Source: Exiguobacterium sp. AM39-5BH (GTDB lineage Bacteria; Bacillota; Bacilli; Exiguobacteriales; Exiguobacteriaceae). From it: a DNA stretch of 64,000 nucleotides. This document shows positions 1-8,361 of this stretch, in pieces (the first letter of the stretch is position 1; each line of letters opens with the position of its first letter). The notes below the pieces were generated by a model. It saw only the letters and a program-made list of their open reading frames with translations. It was not told the origin of the DNA and made no database searches. The stretch covers positions 1-64,000 of the forward strand of contig NZ_QSGS01000003.1 of the NCBI RefSeq assembly GCF_003467445.1, read 5' to 3'. Both the position numbers and the translations under genes were made by a program.

Positions 1-10
1 CCCTGAGCGC

Positions 11-841
11 TCAGCGGGGGAGTTGTTTTATTGCCTTAATACCGAGTTTTTCTTCGAGATAGATGGCGATTCCGTCTTCCATGTTCGAAGCGGTCACTTC
101 GTCCGCGACGGCTTTCAACTGGCTGATGGCGTTGCCCATCGCGACGCCGGTGCCGACGTAGTCGAGCATCTCGAGGTCGTTCTCCTCGTCGCCGAACGCG
201 ATGATGTTTTTGCGGTTGATGCCGAGATGTTTCGACACTTCACGCAAACCAAGCGCCTTCGACGTGTTCTGGCTCATGACCTCAATCATGTGCTCCGGCA
301 TGCGCCATTGACGGTTCAAGACGGCCTCGGCGTGGACTTTATTCAAACGGGCACGGACGTTGTCGACGTGCTCTTTCGTCGCGTGGATGAGGAGCGAGGT
401 CGGTTCTTCCTGTAAATGCTTGAGCAAGTTGCCCGACGTGACGCTGAGGGCGCGCTCGGCGTAAGGGCTGTAAAACTCCTGCGGGTCTTTATGGAAGTAG
501 ACGTGATCGGTCACTTCGACGACGATGTTATGCGCTTTCGTCTCCGACACTTCTTCGATTATCTCGTGAGCCGTCTTGAGCGGGATCGGCCGGTGCGTCA
601 CTTCATATGACGGATCTTTCGGATGATGGACGAGCGCCCCGTTAAAATTGATGAGCGGTGTCGTCAAGCCGAGTTCTTCATAATACATGATGGAATGGCG
701 TTGTGGGCGTCCGGTCGCGATCATGACTTCATGACCGGCCTCGCGGGCAGCTTGAAGTGCACGCACGTTGCGCTCACTGATCGTCTTGTCGTCGCGCAAT
801 AACGTTCCATCTAAATCAACTGTGATTAAATAACGTGACAT
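11..841 (-). CDS. Cof-type HAD-IIB sugar-phosphate/nucleotide phosphatase
   Basis: This 276-residue cytosolic hydrolase belongs to the HAD superfamily, Cof subfamily (type IIB cap). Motif I is DLDGT with the nucleophile Asp at residue 9 and the acid/base Asp at 11. A lysine at about 195 (SKALGL) and the metal-binding motif GDEEND at 217-222 complete the active site, and the cap lies roughly between residues 80 and 185. Family members dephosphorylate small phosphorylated metabolites such as sugar phosphates or flavin and pyridoxal phosphates, and the substrate cannot be told from the sequence. It is transcribed away from the DUF2929 gene. The ATG follows an AGGAACCC-like region, so the start is only moderately supported. 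Confidence 0.9.
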   Translation of the reverse strand: MSRYLITVDLDGTLLRDDKTISERNVRALQAAREAGHEVMIATGRPQRHSIMYYEELGLTTPLINFNGALVHHPKDPSYEVTHRPIPLKTAHEIIEEVSETKAHNIVVEVTDHVYFHKDPQEFYSPYAERALSVTSGNLLKHLQEEPTSLLIHATKEHVDNVRARLNKVHAEAVLNRQWRMPEHMIEVMSQNTSKALGLREVSKHLGINRKNIIAFGDEENDLEMLDYVGTGVAMGNAISQLKAVADEVTASNMEDGIAIYLEEKLGIKAIKQLPR

Positions 842-1005
842 AAAGGGTTCCTCATTTCTACGAATGCTTATTTCTCAAACCGTACCATATTTCCTGTTTC
901 GACGGAAAGAATATACAATCGAGGTCGCACATTTTCCGGTAACAATGCTATACTAAGGGCGTATGAATTTTTCATGAATCATCTGTGAGATGGAGGGGAC
1001 GATCG

Positions 1006-1200
1006 ATGCGTTACTTAGTTACATTGTTTTGGGCGATTTTGCTTTCGAATACAGCGATTTTTATTATTTCAGCTGTCGATGGCGTAGCGTTCAACGCGGT
1101 GCTCGCGACATTCTTTGGTGTCGTCATCACAATCTTTATCGCGCTCTTGGACACGCTTAACCAAGATATGGGGATTAGCGACGTCGCACAAGAGAAGTAA
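1006..1200 (+). CDS. DUF2929 (YjzD-like) small membrane protein
   Basis: This 64-residue protein has two predicted membrane segments, at about residues 3-22 and 28-50, and a short polar tail. It resembles the DUF2929/YjzD family of Bacillales, whose function is unknown. I chose ATG 1006 because GGAGG at 992-996 sits 9 bases upstream; the in-frame GTG at 985 would put the ribosome site inside the gene. A TATACT at 949-954 could be its -10 box. A stem-loop follows the gene, so it is probably transcribed alone. Confidence 0.75.
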   Translation: MRYLVTLFWAILLSNTAIFIISAVDGVAFNAVLATFFGVVITIFIALLDTLNQDMGISDVAQEK

Positions 1201-1214
1201 GACGTCTACAATCA

Positions 1215-1243
1215 AACTGGCTCACACCGAGTCAGTTCTTTTT
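1215..1243 (+). terminator. Rho-independent terminator after the DUF2929 gene
   Basis: AACTGGCTC at 1215-1223 pairs with GAGTCAGTT at 1229-1237, with one G-U pair and a five-base loop. A CTTTTTA run follows. Confidence 0.75.
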
Positions 1244-1266
1244 ATATTATTGAGGAGGAATCGATT

Positions 1267-1686
1267 ATGAAAAACAGTGCCAAACGGGCGAACTTTATCA
1301 CGTTCGCCATCATCGGAGTCATTATCGTCATCGGTCTCGCCCTATTGTTCTTCTTGAACAATGCGAACGAAGAGACAGGCGTCAACGCCGTTACGGCGGA
1401 TGAGTTAGAGTCAAAAATTTCAGAAGAAAAAGAAGTCGTCGTCTACTTTTGGCAGACAGGCTGTGAATATTGTGAGCAAGTCAAACCGTACGTCGAGCCG
1501 CTCATCGAAGAGTACGACGCCGTGTCGATTAACTTGGCCGACCACAACGTCTGGACGACTTATGGCATCAACGGGACACCGACGATGATTCGTTTCCAAG
1601 ACGGAAAAGAAGTCGGACGTGTCGAAGGAGCGGTCTCGGAGCAACAGTACGAGACGTTCTTTAAAAACGAGGAGGGCGCCCAGTGA
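1267..1686 (+). CDS. Membrane-anchored thioredoxin-family protein
   Basis: This 139-residue protein has an N-terminal membrane anchor at about residues 9-31 followed by an extracytoplasmic thioredoxin fold. The redox motif is WQTGCEYC, a CxxC pair near residues 71-74, and a cis-Pro loop GTPT lies at about 105. It is probably a thiol-disulfide oxidoreductase on the outer face of the membrane. The start is supported by GAGGAGGAATCGATT upstream. Its TGA overlaps the GTG start of psd in a GTGA arrangement, so the two genes are translationally coupled. Its partner is unknown. Confidence 0.85.
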   Translation: MKNSAKRANFITFAIIGVIIVIGLALLFFLNNANEETGVNAVTADELESKISEEKEVVVYFWQTGCEYCEQVKPYVEPLIEEYDAVSINLADHNVWTTYGINGTPTMIRFQDGKEVGRVEGAVSEQQYETFFKNEEGAQ

Positions 1687-2465
1687 TCAAACGCCGCTTA
1701 TATCAAACTTTGTTTGAGTTGAACGCGACCCCGGTCATTGCCAAGCGACTCCGTGCCTTCGCCGAATCATCAGCGAGCCGGGCTTTCATCCCGTCGTTTG
1801 CGAAAACGTATCAAATCAACGTTGATGAAGCGGCGGGACCAATCGAAGCGTATCCGAGCCTGCACGCCTTTTTCACGCGTCATTTGAAAGACGGGGCCCG
1901 GCCGATTGATGCCGACCCGAGCTCGGTTGTCTCGCCATGCGACGGGAAACTGTCCATCGTGGCCGATATTACGGTCGACAGTCGCTTTGAAGTCAAGGGT
2001 CAGTCGTACACGCTCGCCGAGCTACTCGGCTCGCAACAAGAAGCGAGACGTTACGCCGGCGGTACGGTCTGTGTCCTTTACTTGAGCCCGCGTGACTATC
2101 ATCGCGTCCATGTCCCGCTCGCGGGGCGAATGCTCAGCCATTATGAACTGGGCGAGCGTTCGGCGCCTGTGAACGACATCGGCTTGACGGAGACGGTTCG
2201 GCCGCTCTCACGCAACTATCGTCGCGTCACACGCTTCGAGACGGCCGCCGGACGATATGAGCACATCATGGTCGGCGCCTTGAACGTCAATACGATCGAG
2301 TGGACACTTGAAAGTGACCGTGTCGGCAAGGGTGACGAGGTCGGTTACTTTTCATTCGGTTCGACCGTCATCCTTTGTTTTGAGAAAGATCGCGTCACCA
2401 TCGACTCTACAAAAATCGGTCCGGTCCGACTCGGAGAAGTCATCGGAACAATGCAAAACGGTTGA
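1683..2465 (+). CDS. psd: Phosphatidylserine decarboxylase proenzyme
   Basis: This pyruvoyl enzyme converts phosphatidylserine to phosphatidylethanolamine at the membrane. The 260-residue proenzyme matches the short bacterial form. The self-cleavage motif is FGST at residues 225-228, where many homologues have LGST; cleavage between Gly226 and Ser227 would create the pyruvoyl group. The Asp of SPCDG at 87 and the His of DYHRVH near 140-143 complete the proteolytic triad. It starts with GTG inside the stop of the thioredoxin gene. A strong stem-loop follows. No pssA is present in the window. Confidence 0.93.
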   Translation: MIKRRLYQTLFELNATPVIAKRLRAFAESSASRAFIPSFAKTYQINVDEAAGPIEAYPSLHAFFTRHLKDGARPIDADPSSVVSPCDGKLSIVADITVDSRFEVKGQSYTLAELLGSQQEARRYAGGTVCVLYLSPRDYHRVHVPLAGRMLSHYELGERSAPVNDIGLTETVRPLSRNYRRVTRFETAAGRYEHIMVGALNVNTIEWTLESDRVGKGDEVGYFSFGSTVILCFEKDRVTIDSTKIGPVRLGEVIGTMQNG

Positions 2466-2484
2466 TTTTTAAAACTTTTTCAGG

Positions 2485-2520
2485 CCGACCGAACGATACA
2501 CTAGTCGTTTGGTCGGTTTT
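2485..2520 (+). terminator. Rho-independent terminator after psd
   Basis: The arms CCGACCGAACGA (2485-2496) and TCGTTTGGTCGG (2505-2516) form a 12-bp stem with one G-U pair, followed by TTTTCGTTT. Confidence 0.85.
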
Positions 2521-2592
2521 CGTTTACCATAGAAGGGATATCACTACATGTATAGTAGTTGAATCGCTTTAGCTAATTGGAGGAATTTAAAC

Positions 2593-3219
2593 GTGTTTAA
2601 TCGACTTTATCCGAAACAGTTCGTCGCGTCAGTATTTGACATCGACCTTGAAGAATTGAAAGACCGTGAGGTACGCGTCATTTTGACGGACCTTGATAAT
2701 ACACTTGTGGCCTGGGACGTCCCGCACGCACCAGAGCTTCTTTTGCTATGGCTTGAAAAAGTGAAGTCACACGGACTCGATGTCATCGTCGTCTCGAATA
2801 ACAACGAGAACCGCGTACGTACGTTCACGGAACCGCTCGGTCTTCATTATGTGGCACGTGCGAAAAAGCCGCTGCCGTCTGGATTCAAACAGGCGCTCGC
2901 AAAATATGGATACTCGACGAAAGAAGCCATCTTCTTAGGCGATCAATTGTTCACGGACGTGCTCGGCGCCAATATGGCCGGAATTCACGTCATCCACGTG
3001 CAACCGGTCGTCAAGACGGACGGACTCGTCACGAAGTTCAATCGTATGCTTGAAAAAGTCGTGTTCGCCCATATGAAACGTCGCGGGAAGTACGTATTGA
3101 TCACGAAAAAAGTTGAGGAGCTCGCCGTCGATGCGAAGCGCGCCAAAGTGGCGGTCGCTGAGAAAATCGGTGAAGCGATGCACTCACGTTCCGAAGATTC
3201 ACATAAAAAAGATGAATAA
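2593..3219 (+). CDS. yqeG: YqeG family HAD-IIIA phosphatase
   Basis: This 208-residue HAD-superfamily protein carries the motif LTDLDNTL, with aspartates at 33 and 35, then a Ser/Asn motif (VVSNN) and a late GDQLFTDV metal motif. YqeG proteins are conserved immediately upstream of yqeH in Bacillales and related proteins act as phosphatidylglycerophosphatases; the physiological substrate here is an inference. A GTG start lies 9 bases after GGAGG. The C-terminal 50 residues are rich in Lys and Ala. It opens the ribosome-assembly/NAD operon. Confidence 0.87.
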   Translation: MFNRLYPKQFVASVFDIDLEELKDREVRVILTDLDNTLVAWDVPHAPELLLLWLEKVKSHGLDVIVVSNNNENRVRTFTEPLGLHYVARAKKPLPSGFKQALAKYGYSTKEAIFLGDQLFTDVLGANMAGIHVIHVQPVVKTDGLVTKFNRMLEKVVFAHMKRRGKYVLITKKVEELAVDAKRAKVAVAEKIGEAMHSRSEDSHKKDE

Positions 3220-3311
3220 GGACCTCGAACGCACAGGAAGAAGGAGGCTGTCCATGTACGGCGCGTAAGGCGTCGGAATTAACGCTTCAGGAGTAGCGGC
3301 GAGGCGCTACA

Positions 3312-4466
3312 GTGAATGAAGAAGAGGCGACTCAAATGACAGCAGACAACACTATGGAAGAAACAAAACGTTATTGCGCCGGTTGCGGTGTCGCCATTCA
3401 AACGGAAGACCCGACCGGTGTCGGTTATGCACCAAAATCAGCACTTGATCGTGAAATCGTCATTTGCCAACGCTGTTTCAAATTGAAGCACTACAATCAA
3501 ATTCAAGACGTCGAATTGACAGATGACGACTTCTTGCGCATTTTGAACGGCATCAGCGCGAAAGAGGCGCTCGTCATTAAAATCGTCGATATTTTCGACT
3601 TCAACGGTAGCTGGTTGCCAGGGCTTCAACGCTCGGTCGGCACGAACCCCGTCCTCTTGGTCGGGAACAAAGTCGACTTGTTGCCGAAGTCGGTCAATCC
3701 GAACCGGATGGCCAACTGGATGAAGTCTGAGGCGAAAGAACTTGGCTTGAACCCGGTCGATGTGCACTTGATCAGTGCGAAAAAAGGGCACGGCATCGAC
3801 GAACTCGCAGAGAAAATCGAGTACTATCGTAAAGGCAAGGACGTCTATGTCGTCGGTTGCACGAACGTCGGGAAGTCGACGCTCATCAACCAAATCATCA
3901 AACGTTTCGGGGCAGAGGACGAGGCCATCATCACGGTCAGTCATTTCCCGGGAACGACGCTTGATTTGATCGACGTCCCGCTTGATGATGACGCGAACCT
4001 TTATGACACACCGGGAATCATCAACCGTCATCAAATGGCGCATTATGTCGATGCGAAAGATTTGAAGACGATCACCCCGAAAAAAGAGATTAAGCCGCAC
4101 GTGTTCCAATTGAACCCGCAACAGACACTCTTCTTCGGTGGACTCGCCCGGCTCGACTACATGGAAGGCAACAAGCGCTCGTTCGTTGTCTACATGTCGA
4201 ACGAGTTGAAGACACACCGGACGAAGCTCGACAAAGCAGATGAACTATACGAAAACCATATCGGTAAGATGCTCAATCCGCCGAACGAGAAGACGTTGCA
4301 ACTGTTGCCTCCGCTCGTGCGTCACGAGTTCAGTCTCCGTGACGGCGTCAAGACAGACATCGTCTTTAGCGGACTCGGTTGGGTCGCGATTCACGGAAAA
4401 GGTGGACGCATCGCCGCATGGGCACCAAAAGGAGTTGCGGTCACATTGCGTGAGGCGCTCGTATGA
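3312..4466 (+). CDS. yqeH: Ribosome biogenesis GTPase YqeH
   Basis: This circularly permuted GTPase is needed for 30S subunit assembly. An N-terminal zinc finger (CAGC at about 22-25 and CQRC at about 52-55) precedes the GTPase motifs in permuted order: NKVD, a SAKK-type G5, then the P-loop GCTNVGKST and DTPG. Length is 384 residues against about 366 for B. subtilis YqeH. The extra residues are at the N-terminus, and the start could instead be the ATG at 3336. The gene overlaps aroE by 4 bases. A tiny ORF with a strong ribosome site lies just upstream (see findings). Confidence 0.93.
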   Translation: MNEEEATQMTADNTMEETKRYCAGCGVAIQTEDPTGVGYAPKSALDREIVICQRCFKLKHYNQIQDVELTDDDFLRILNGISAKEALVIKIVDIFDFNGSWLPGLQRSVGTNPVLLVGNKVDLLPKSVNPNRMANWMKSEAKELGLNPVDVHLISAKKGHGIDELAEKIEYYRKGKDVYVVGCTNVGKSTLINQIIKRFGAEDEAIITVSHFPGTTLDLIDVPLDDDANLYDTPGIINRHQMAHYVDAKDLKTITPKKEIKPHVFQLNPQQTLFFGGLARLDYMEGNKRSFVVYMSNELKTHRTKLDKADELYENHIGKMLNPPNEKTLQLLPPLVRHEFSLRDGVKTDIVFSGLGWVAIHGKGGRIAAWAPKGVAVTLREALV

Positions 4467-5248
4467 GACTGGCCGTCATCGGTCACCCGATTGCTCATTC
4501 GCTCTCTCCCGTCCTGCACGAGCAGTGGCTGAGAGCGTCTGGGCTTTTCGGGCGCTATGAGGCGCTCGACGTCGCCCCGGACGAACTCGCGGACATGTTT
4601 CGACAGATGCGTGACGGCGTCTGGGACGGTTTCAACGTCACTATTCCGTATAAAGAGGCCGTCATCCCGTACTTGGATGCGCTCGATGGGGCGGCCGACG
4701 CCGCTGGTGCCGTCAACACGGTGTATAAGCGGGACGGGAAGCTGATTGGGACGAACACGGACGGGGCCGGCCTCGTCGCCGCACTCGATCGTTGGACTGA
4801 TTGGACGGGACGGGTGCTCGTCATCGGAGCCGGTGGGGCCGCACGCGGCATCATCAGCGCCTTGCCGACCCGTGCCGTCACGGTCACAAATCGCACCTTA
4901 GAGCGGGCGGAACGTCTCGCGGACGCGTTCGGCATCGAAGCACAGGCGCTCACCGACGTTGATCCCTCATGCTATGACGTGATCATCCAGACGACTTCGG
5001 TTGGGATGGATGGTATCCATTCGCCTCGATCATTAAAAGGTTTACGACAAAACACCGTCGTTTGTGATATCATATATCGTCCACTCGTCACACCGTTTTT
5101 AAAGGAAGCCGCCAAAAATGACGCGAAAATCGTCAACGGAACTGCCATGTTCGTCGGACAAGGTGCTTTGGCGTTTGAATATTGGACAGGTGTGAGACCG
5201 GATCAACTTGTCGGAATGAAGTTAATTGAAAGCTTATTGGAGGAATAA
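4463..5248 (+). CDS. aroE: Shikimate dehydrogenase (NADP+)
   Basis: This enzyme reduces 3-dehydroshikimate to shikimate in aromatic amino acid synthesis. At 261 residues it is close to the normal length. The substrate-binding SLSP motif lies at about residues 13-16, the catalytic Lys is in NVTIPYKEA at about 63, and Asp is in NTDGAG at about 100. The NADP-binding loop is GAGGAARG. It overlaps yqeH by ATGA and lies 5 bases from yhbY, matching the conserved Bacillales order. Confidence 0.95.
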   Translation: MRLAVIGHPIAHSLSPVLHEQWLRASGLFGRYEALDVAPDELADMFRQMRDGVWDGFNVTIPYKEAVIPYLDALDGAADAAGAVNTVYKRDGKLIGTNTDGAGLVAALDRWTDWTGRVLVIGAGGAARGIISALPTRAVTVTNRTLERAERLADAFGIEAQALTDVDPSCYDVIIQTTSVGMDGIHSPRSLKGLRQNTVVCDIIYRPLVTPFLKEAAKNDAKIVNGTAMFVGQGALAFEYWTGVRPDQLVGMKLIESLLEE

Positions 5249-5253
5249 ATAGT

Positions 5254-5550
5254 ATGTTATCAGGTAAACAAAAACGCTTTTTACGTGCTGAAGCACACCA
5301 CCTTTCACCGATTTACCAGGTCGGGAAAAATGGAGTCAGCGAAGCGATGTGCAAAGACATCAGCGACGCGCTCGAAAAACGTGAGCTCTTGAAAGTTCAA
5401 GTGCTCCAAAACTGTGCCGATACGCCGAAAGATGTAGCCGGTGAATTGGCTGAAGGCACGAAAGCCGAAGTCGTTCAAGTCATCGGAAAAGTCATCGTCT
5501 TGTACAAACAGGCGACTGAGAAAGAAAATCGCCAAATCAAACTCCCATGA
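5254..5550 (+). CDS. yhbY: YhbY/YqeI ribosome-assembly RNA-binding protein (CRM domain)
   Basis: This 98-residue single CRM-domain protein binds RNA and associates with pre-50S particles in other bacteria. The conserved helix LSGKQKRFLRAEAH opens the protein, the CRM signature YQVGKNGV lies at about residues 24-31, and a basic tail closes it. GGAGG is 8 bases before the ATG. The stop overlaps the nadD start by 4 bases, so the two are coupled. Confidence 0.93.
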   Translation: MLSGKQKRFLRAEAHHLSPIYQVGKNGVSEAMCKDISDALEKRELLKVQVLQNCADTPKDVAGELAEGTKAEVVQVIGKVIVLYKQATEKENRQIKLP

Positions 5551-6116
5551 GCCGCATCGGCCTGATGGGAGGCACGTTCGACCCGCCGCATCTCGGTCAT
5601 CTGTTGATTGCCGAGCAGGCGCGCGAACAGTTGGAGCTCGATGAGGTCTGGTTTTTGCCGGCGGCGATTCCGCCCCATAAGGCGGGTTTCAGCCCGGTCA
5701 AAGACCGAATCGAAATGACCCGACGGGCGATTGAGGATCACCCCGCGTTCAAACTAAGCTTGATTGAGTTTGAACGTGACGAACCATCGTATACGGTCGA
5801 GACGATGAGACGGTTGCGGGACTTGTACCCGGACGACACGTTTTACTTCTTAATCGGGGCGGACTCGCTCGAATCACTTGAGAAGTGGTACGATTACGAC
5901 ACGCTCGTCACCCTCGTCACGTTCGGGGCCGTTGCGCGTCCGGGTAGCCGGTATCGCATCCCGAGACAGGCAAATGTGCGCACAATCGATATGCCGCAAC
6001 TCGAGATCTCATCGACCGATATCCGGGAACGGGTGAAACGGGACAAGTCAATCAAATATCTCGTCCCACGCGATATCGAAACTTATATCAAGGAGCGCAA
6101 CTTGTATGACGTATGA
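5547..6116 (+). CDS. nadD: Nicotinate-nucleotide adenylyltransferase
   Basis: This enzyme transfers AMP from ATP to nicotinate mononucleotide to form deamido-NAD. The nucleotidyltransferase motif is GGTFDPPHLGHLL (HxGH at about residues 15-18) near the N-terminus, and the second motif ISSTDIRER lies at about 156-164. At 189 residues it is standard for the family. It overlaps yhbY by 4 bases and yqeK by 11, as expected for this operon. Confidence 0.95.
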   Translation: MSRIGLMGGTFDPPHLGHLLIAEQAREQLELDEVWFLPAAIPPHKAGFSPVKDRIEMTRRAIEDHPAFKLSLIEFERDEPSYTVETMRRLRDLYPDDTFYFLIGADSLESLEKWYDYDTLVTLVTFGAVARPGSRYRIPRQANVRTIDMPQLEISSTDIRERVKRDKSIKYLVPRDIETYIKERNLYDV

Positions 6117-6663
6117 GGAAGCACAATCATTGATTGAGGCGACATTGCCGGAGAAACGCTATATCCACACGCTAGGTGTCGTTGAGACGGCAGATCGATT
6201 GGCCCGTTTATACGGTGCCGATGTGGAGCAAGCACGTCTCGCGGCGATGTTGCATGACTATGCGAAATATTTGGATAGCGATATGATGCGCCAAGTCGTG
6301 GTCGAGGAAAACCTTGACCCGAGCTTGCTTGCGTTCGATGACGAACTGCTGCATGCACCGGTCGGGGCCATCCTCTTAGACCGGGCGTATGACCTTGACC
6401 CGGCCGTTGTATCGGCCATTAAGAACCATACGACCGGAGAACCGGGCATGCCCCGGCTCGACCAGATTTTATTCGTCGCGGACGCGATTGAACCGAACCG
6501 GTCGTATCCGGGCGTCGACACGTTGCGTGACCTCGCGGACCGTTCGCTCGAAGCGGCCGTCGTCGCGACGTTGCGTCAGACAATCGATTATTTATTGAAG
6601 AAGTCGGTGCGAATCTTTCCACTGACGATTGAGACGTATAACCATTTTGTGAAAACACCCTAG
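6106..6663 (+). CDS. yqeK: YqeK HD-domain phosphohydrolase (symmetrical Ap4A hydrolase type)
   Basis: This 185-residue HD-domain protein has metal ligands HTLGV (His ~19), HD in LHDYAK (~48-49), HAPVG (~84) and D in ADAIEP (~127). YqeK proteins from Firmicutes hydrolyse diadenosine tetraphosphate symmetrically to ADP, which would limit a stress-linked dinucleotide. The gene overlaps nadD by 11 bases and lies 10 bases before rsfS. Function is assigned from family and conserved context. Confidence 0.9.
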   Translation: MTYEEAQSLIEATLPEKRYIHTLGVVETADRLARLYGADVEQARLAAMLHDYAKYLDSDMMRQVVVEENLDPSLLAFDDELLHAPVGAILLDRAYDLDPAVVSAIKNHTTGEPGMPRLDQILFVADAIEPNRSYPGVDTLRDLADRSLEAAVVATLRQTIDYLLKKSVRIFPLTIETYNHFVKTP

Positions 6664-6673
6664 GAGGTACAGT

Positions 6674-7020
6674 ATGACTGTAAAAGAAGAATTAGAATTG
6701 ATCGTGAGGCCGCTGACGATAAGCGTGCCGAAGATATCGTCGTCCTCGACATGGAAGGCATCTCACCGGTCGCAGATTATTTCGTCATCTGCCACGGTAA
6801 CTCAGAGAAGCAAGTCCAAGCGATTGCACGCGAAATCAAAGACGTGGCCGGCGAGCATGAGCTTCCGCTCCACAAATTCGAAGGCATGGACTCGGCACGT
6901 TGGGTGCTCGCTGACCTCGAAAACGTCGTCGTCCACATCTTCCATCGCGATGACCGCGACTACTACAACCTTGAAAAATTGTGGGCAGATGCGCCACACG
7001 TTGAAGTGGAAGTCGGCTAA
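6674..7020 (+). CDS. rsfS: Ribosomal silencing factor RsfS (one-base frameshift as read)
   Basis: RsfS binds L14 and blocks 50S-30S joining during starvation. The first ten codons (MTVKEELELI) are in one frame. The rest, from AADDKRAEDIVVLDMEG onward, is one base out of phase, including the conserved VICHGNSEKQV, ARWVL and YYNLEKLW. Inserting one base near 6703-6706 (ATCGT-GAG) restores a continuous protein of about 115 residues, the usual size. AGGAGG lies just before the ATG. The final A of the stop is also the A of the next ATG (TAATG). The downstream part looks fully conserved, so a sequence error is more likely than a pseudogene. Confidence 0.85.
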
Positions 7021-7745
7021 TGGCGTACGAAGGGTTCGCCTACGTCTACGATGAGTTAATGAAAGATGCCCCGTACGAGGATTGGGTCGCCTTCGTGCGT
7101 CGCCACGTCCAAGACGGTTCATCGCTTGCTGACGTCGGATGCGGGACGGGCTCGGCGACGATTCGCTTGGCGGAACATTACGAGACGATCGGACTCGATT
7201 TATCCGAGTCGATGCTCGAAGTCGCCCAAGAGAAGGCGCTCGAGGCAGGCATCACGCTCCCGCTCTGGCAACAGGAAATGCGGGAGCTTGAATTGCCACA
7301 CCCGGTCGACGCCGTGACGATCCTTTGTGACTCGCTCTGCTACCTCGAGGATGAGGCCGACGTCATCGACACGTTCGAGGCGGTGTACGAACAATTGAAA
7401 CCGGGTGGCATGTTCATCTTCGATGTACATTCGCCGAACAAGATGCAGACGCTCTTCAACCAGAAGACGTATGCCTCGAACGGGGAAGACTGCTCGTACA
7501 TCTGGTTCGCCGACCCAGGCGAAGCACCGCTCTCGGTCGTGCACGATTTGACGTTCTTCGTCGCCCTCGAAGATGGCACGTATGAGCGTGTTGAAGAGAC
7601 ACACGAGCAACGGACGTACGAACCGGGGCAATATATGCAGTGGCTCATCGGGGCCGGCTTCCATGTGAAATCGGTCACCGCTGACTTCACGGACCAAGCC
7701 CCGGGCCCGAACGCAGAACGAATCTTTTTTGTCGCCCAGAAATAA
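7020..7745 (+). CDS. Class I SAM-dependent methyltransferase (YqeM-like)
   Basis: This 241-residue methyltransferase has the SAM-binding motif DVGCGTGSA at about residues 38-46, the acidic loop GLDLS at about 59-63, and motif IV at about 100 (VTILCDSLCYL). Its place as last gene of the rsfS operon is that of B. subtilis yqeM. The substrate is unknown. It overlaps the rsfS stop by one base. A strong stem-loop follows and ends the operon. Confidence 0.85.
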   Translation: MAYEGFAYVYDELMKDAPYEDWVAFVRRHVQDGSSLADVGCGTGSATIRLAEHYETIGLDLSESMLEVAQEKALEAGITLPLWQQEMRELELPHPVDAVTILCDSLCYLEDEADVIDTFEAVYEQLKPGGMFIFDVHSPNKMQTLFNQKTYASNGEDCSYIWFADPGEAPLSVVHDLTFFVALEDGTYERVEETHEQRTYEPGQYMQWLIGAGFHVKSVTADFTDQAPGPNAERIFFVAQK

Positions 7746-7751
7746 ACGAGG

Positions 7752-7784
7752 CCCCATCGCGGATTAAATTGCGATGGGGTCTTT
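7752..7784. terminator. Terminator between convergent genes
   Basis: CCCCATCGC (7752-7760) pairs perfectly with GCGATGGGG (7771-7779) around a 10-base AT-rich loop, followed by TCTTTGT. It ends the rsfS operon and lies 8 bases from the end of the convergent VOC gene, so it may serve both strands. Confidence 0.8.
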
Positions 7785-7791
7785 GTCATAG

Positions 7792-8205
7792 TCACGCCTC
7801 GTGACTGAACTGCCATTGGACACCGAAACGGTCTTCGACCATGCCGTACGCCTTGCTCCAAAACGTCTCTTGGAGCGGCATGAGGACATGGCCCTCATCT
7901 GACAAGGCCTCGAATTCGCGACGAATCGCCTCGAGGTCGTCGGTCACGACGGCGAGGGTAATGTTTTGCCCGAACGTCACCGGACCGTCCGGCATCGCGT
8001 CCGAAAACATGAGCGATGTACCATGGACGCTCAGACGGGCATGGAGGACGAGGTCGGCCAGCTCGTCTGGTACCGGTTCGCCGTCCGGTCCAGGCTGGGC
8101 TGCGAACGTCATAATCTCTGGTGCGGGCTCGGCAAAGACGTCGGCATAAAACAGTACGGCGTCGCGGCAGTCACCGTTGAAGTTGAGATAAGGATTGATC
8201 GGCAT
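7792..8205 (-). CDS. VOC-family protein (PhnB/glyoxalase-bleomycin resistance fold)
   Basis: This 137-residue protein has the pattern of the PhnB-like VOC branch: it opens with a PYLNFNGDCRDAVLFYADVF-type strand-helix, has a central LMFSDAMPD, and ends with a WSKAYGMVEDRFGVQW motif. Such proteins may bind a metal or small ligand, and no reaction can be assigned. I placed the start at ATG 8205 because AAGGAGG lies 8 bases before it; a longer reading frame upstream has no ribosome site. Confidence 0.82.
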   Translation of the reverse strand: MPINPYLNFNGDCRDAVLFYADVFAEPAPEIMTFAAQPGPDGEPVPDELADLVLHARLSVHGTSLMFSDAMPDGPVTFGQNITLAVVTDDLEAIRREFEALSDEGHVLMPLQETFWSKAYGMVEDRFGVQWQFSHEA

Positions 8206-8361
8206 GAGAGTTCCTCCTTGAATCGTTTTTTTTTCAGTATGGAACATATGGACGCGTGAAGAATCCGACAAAAGCACGAATTTTCGAACTGGGTTGTTGA
8301 AATGTTCGCTGAAACGGGAATGGAAAAACAGAGACCAATTAACGAAAGAAGGCGCACGAAG

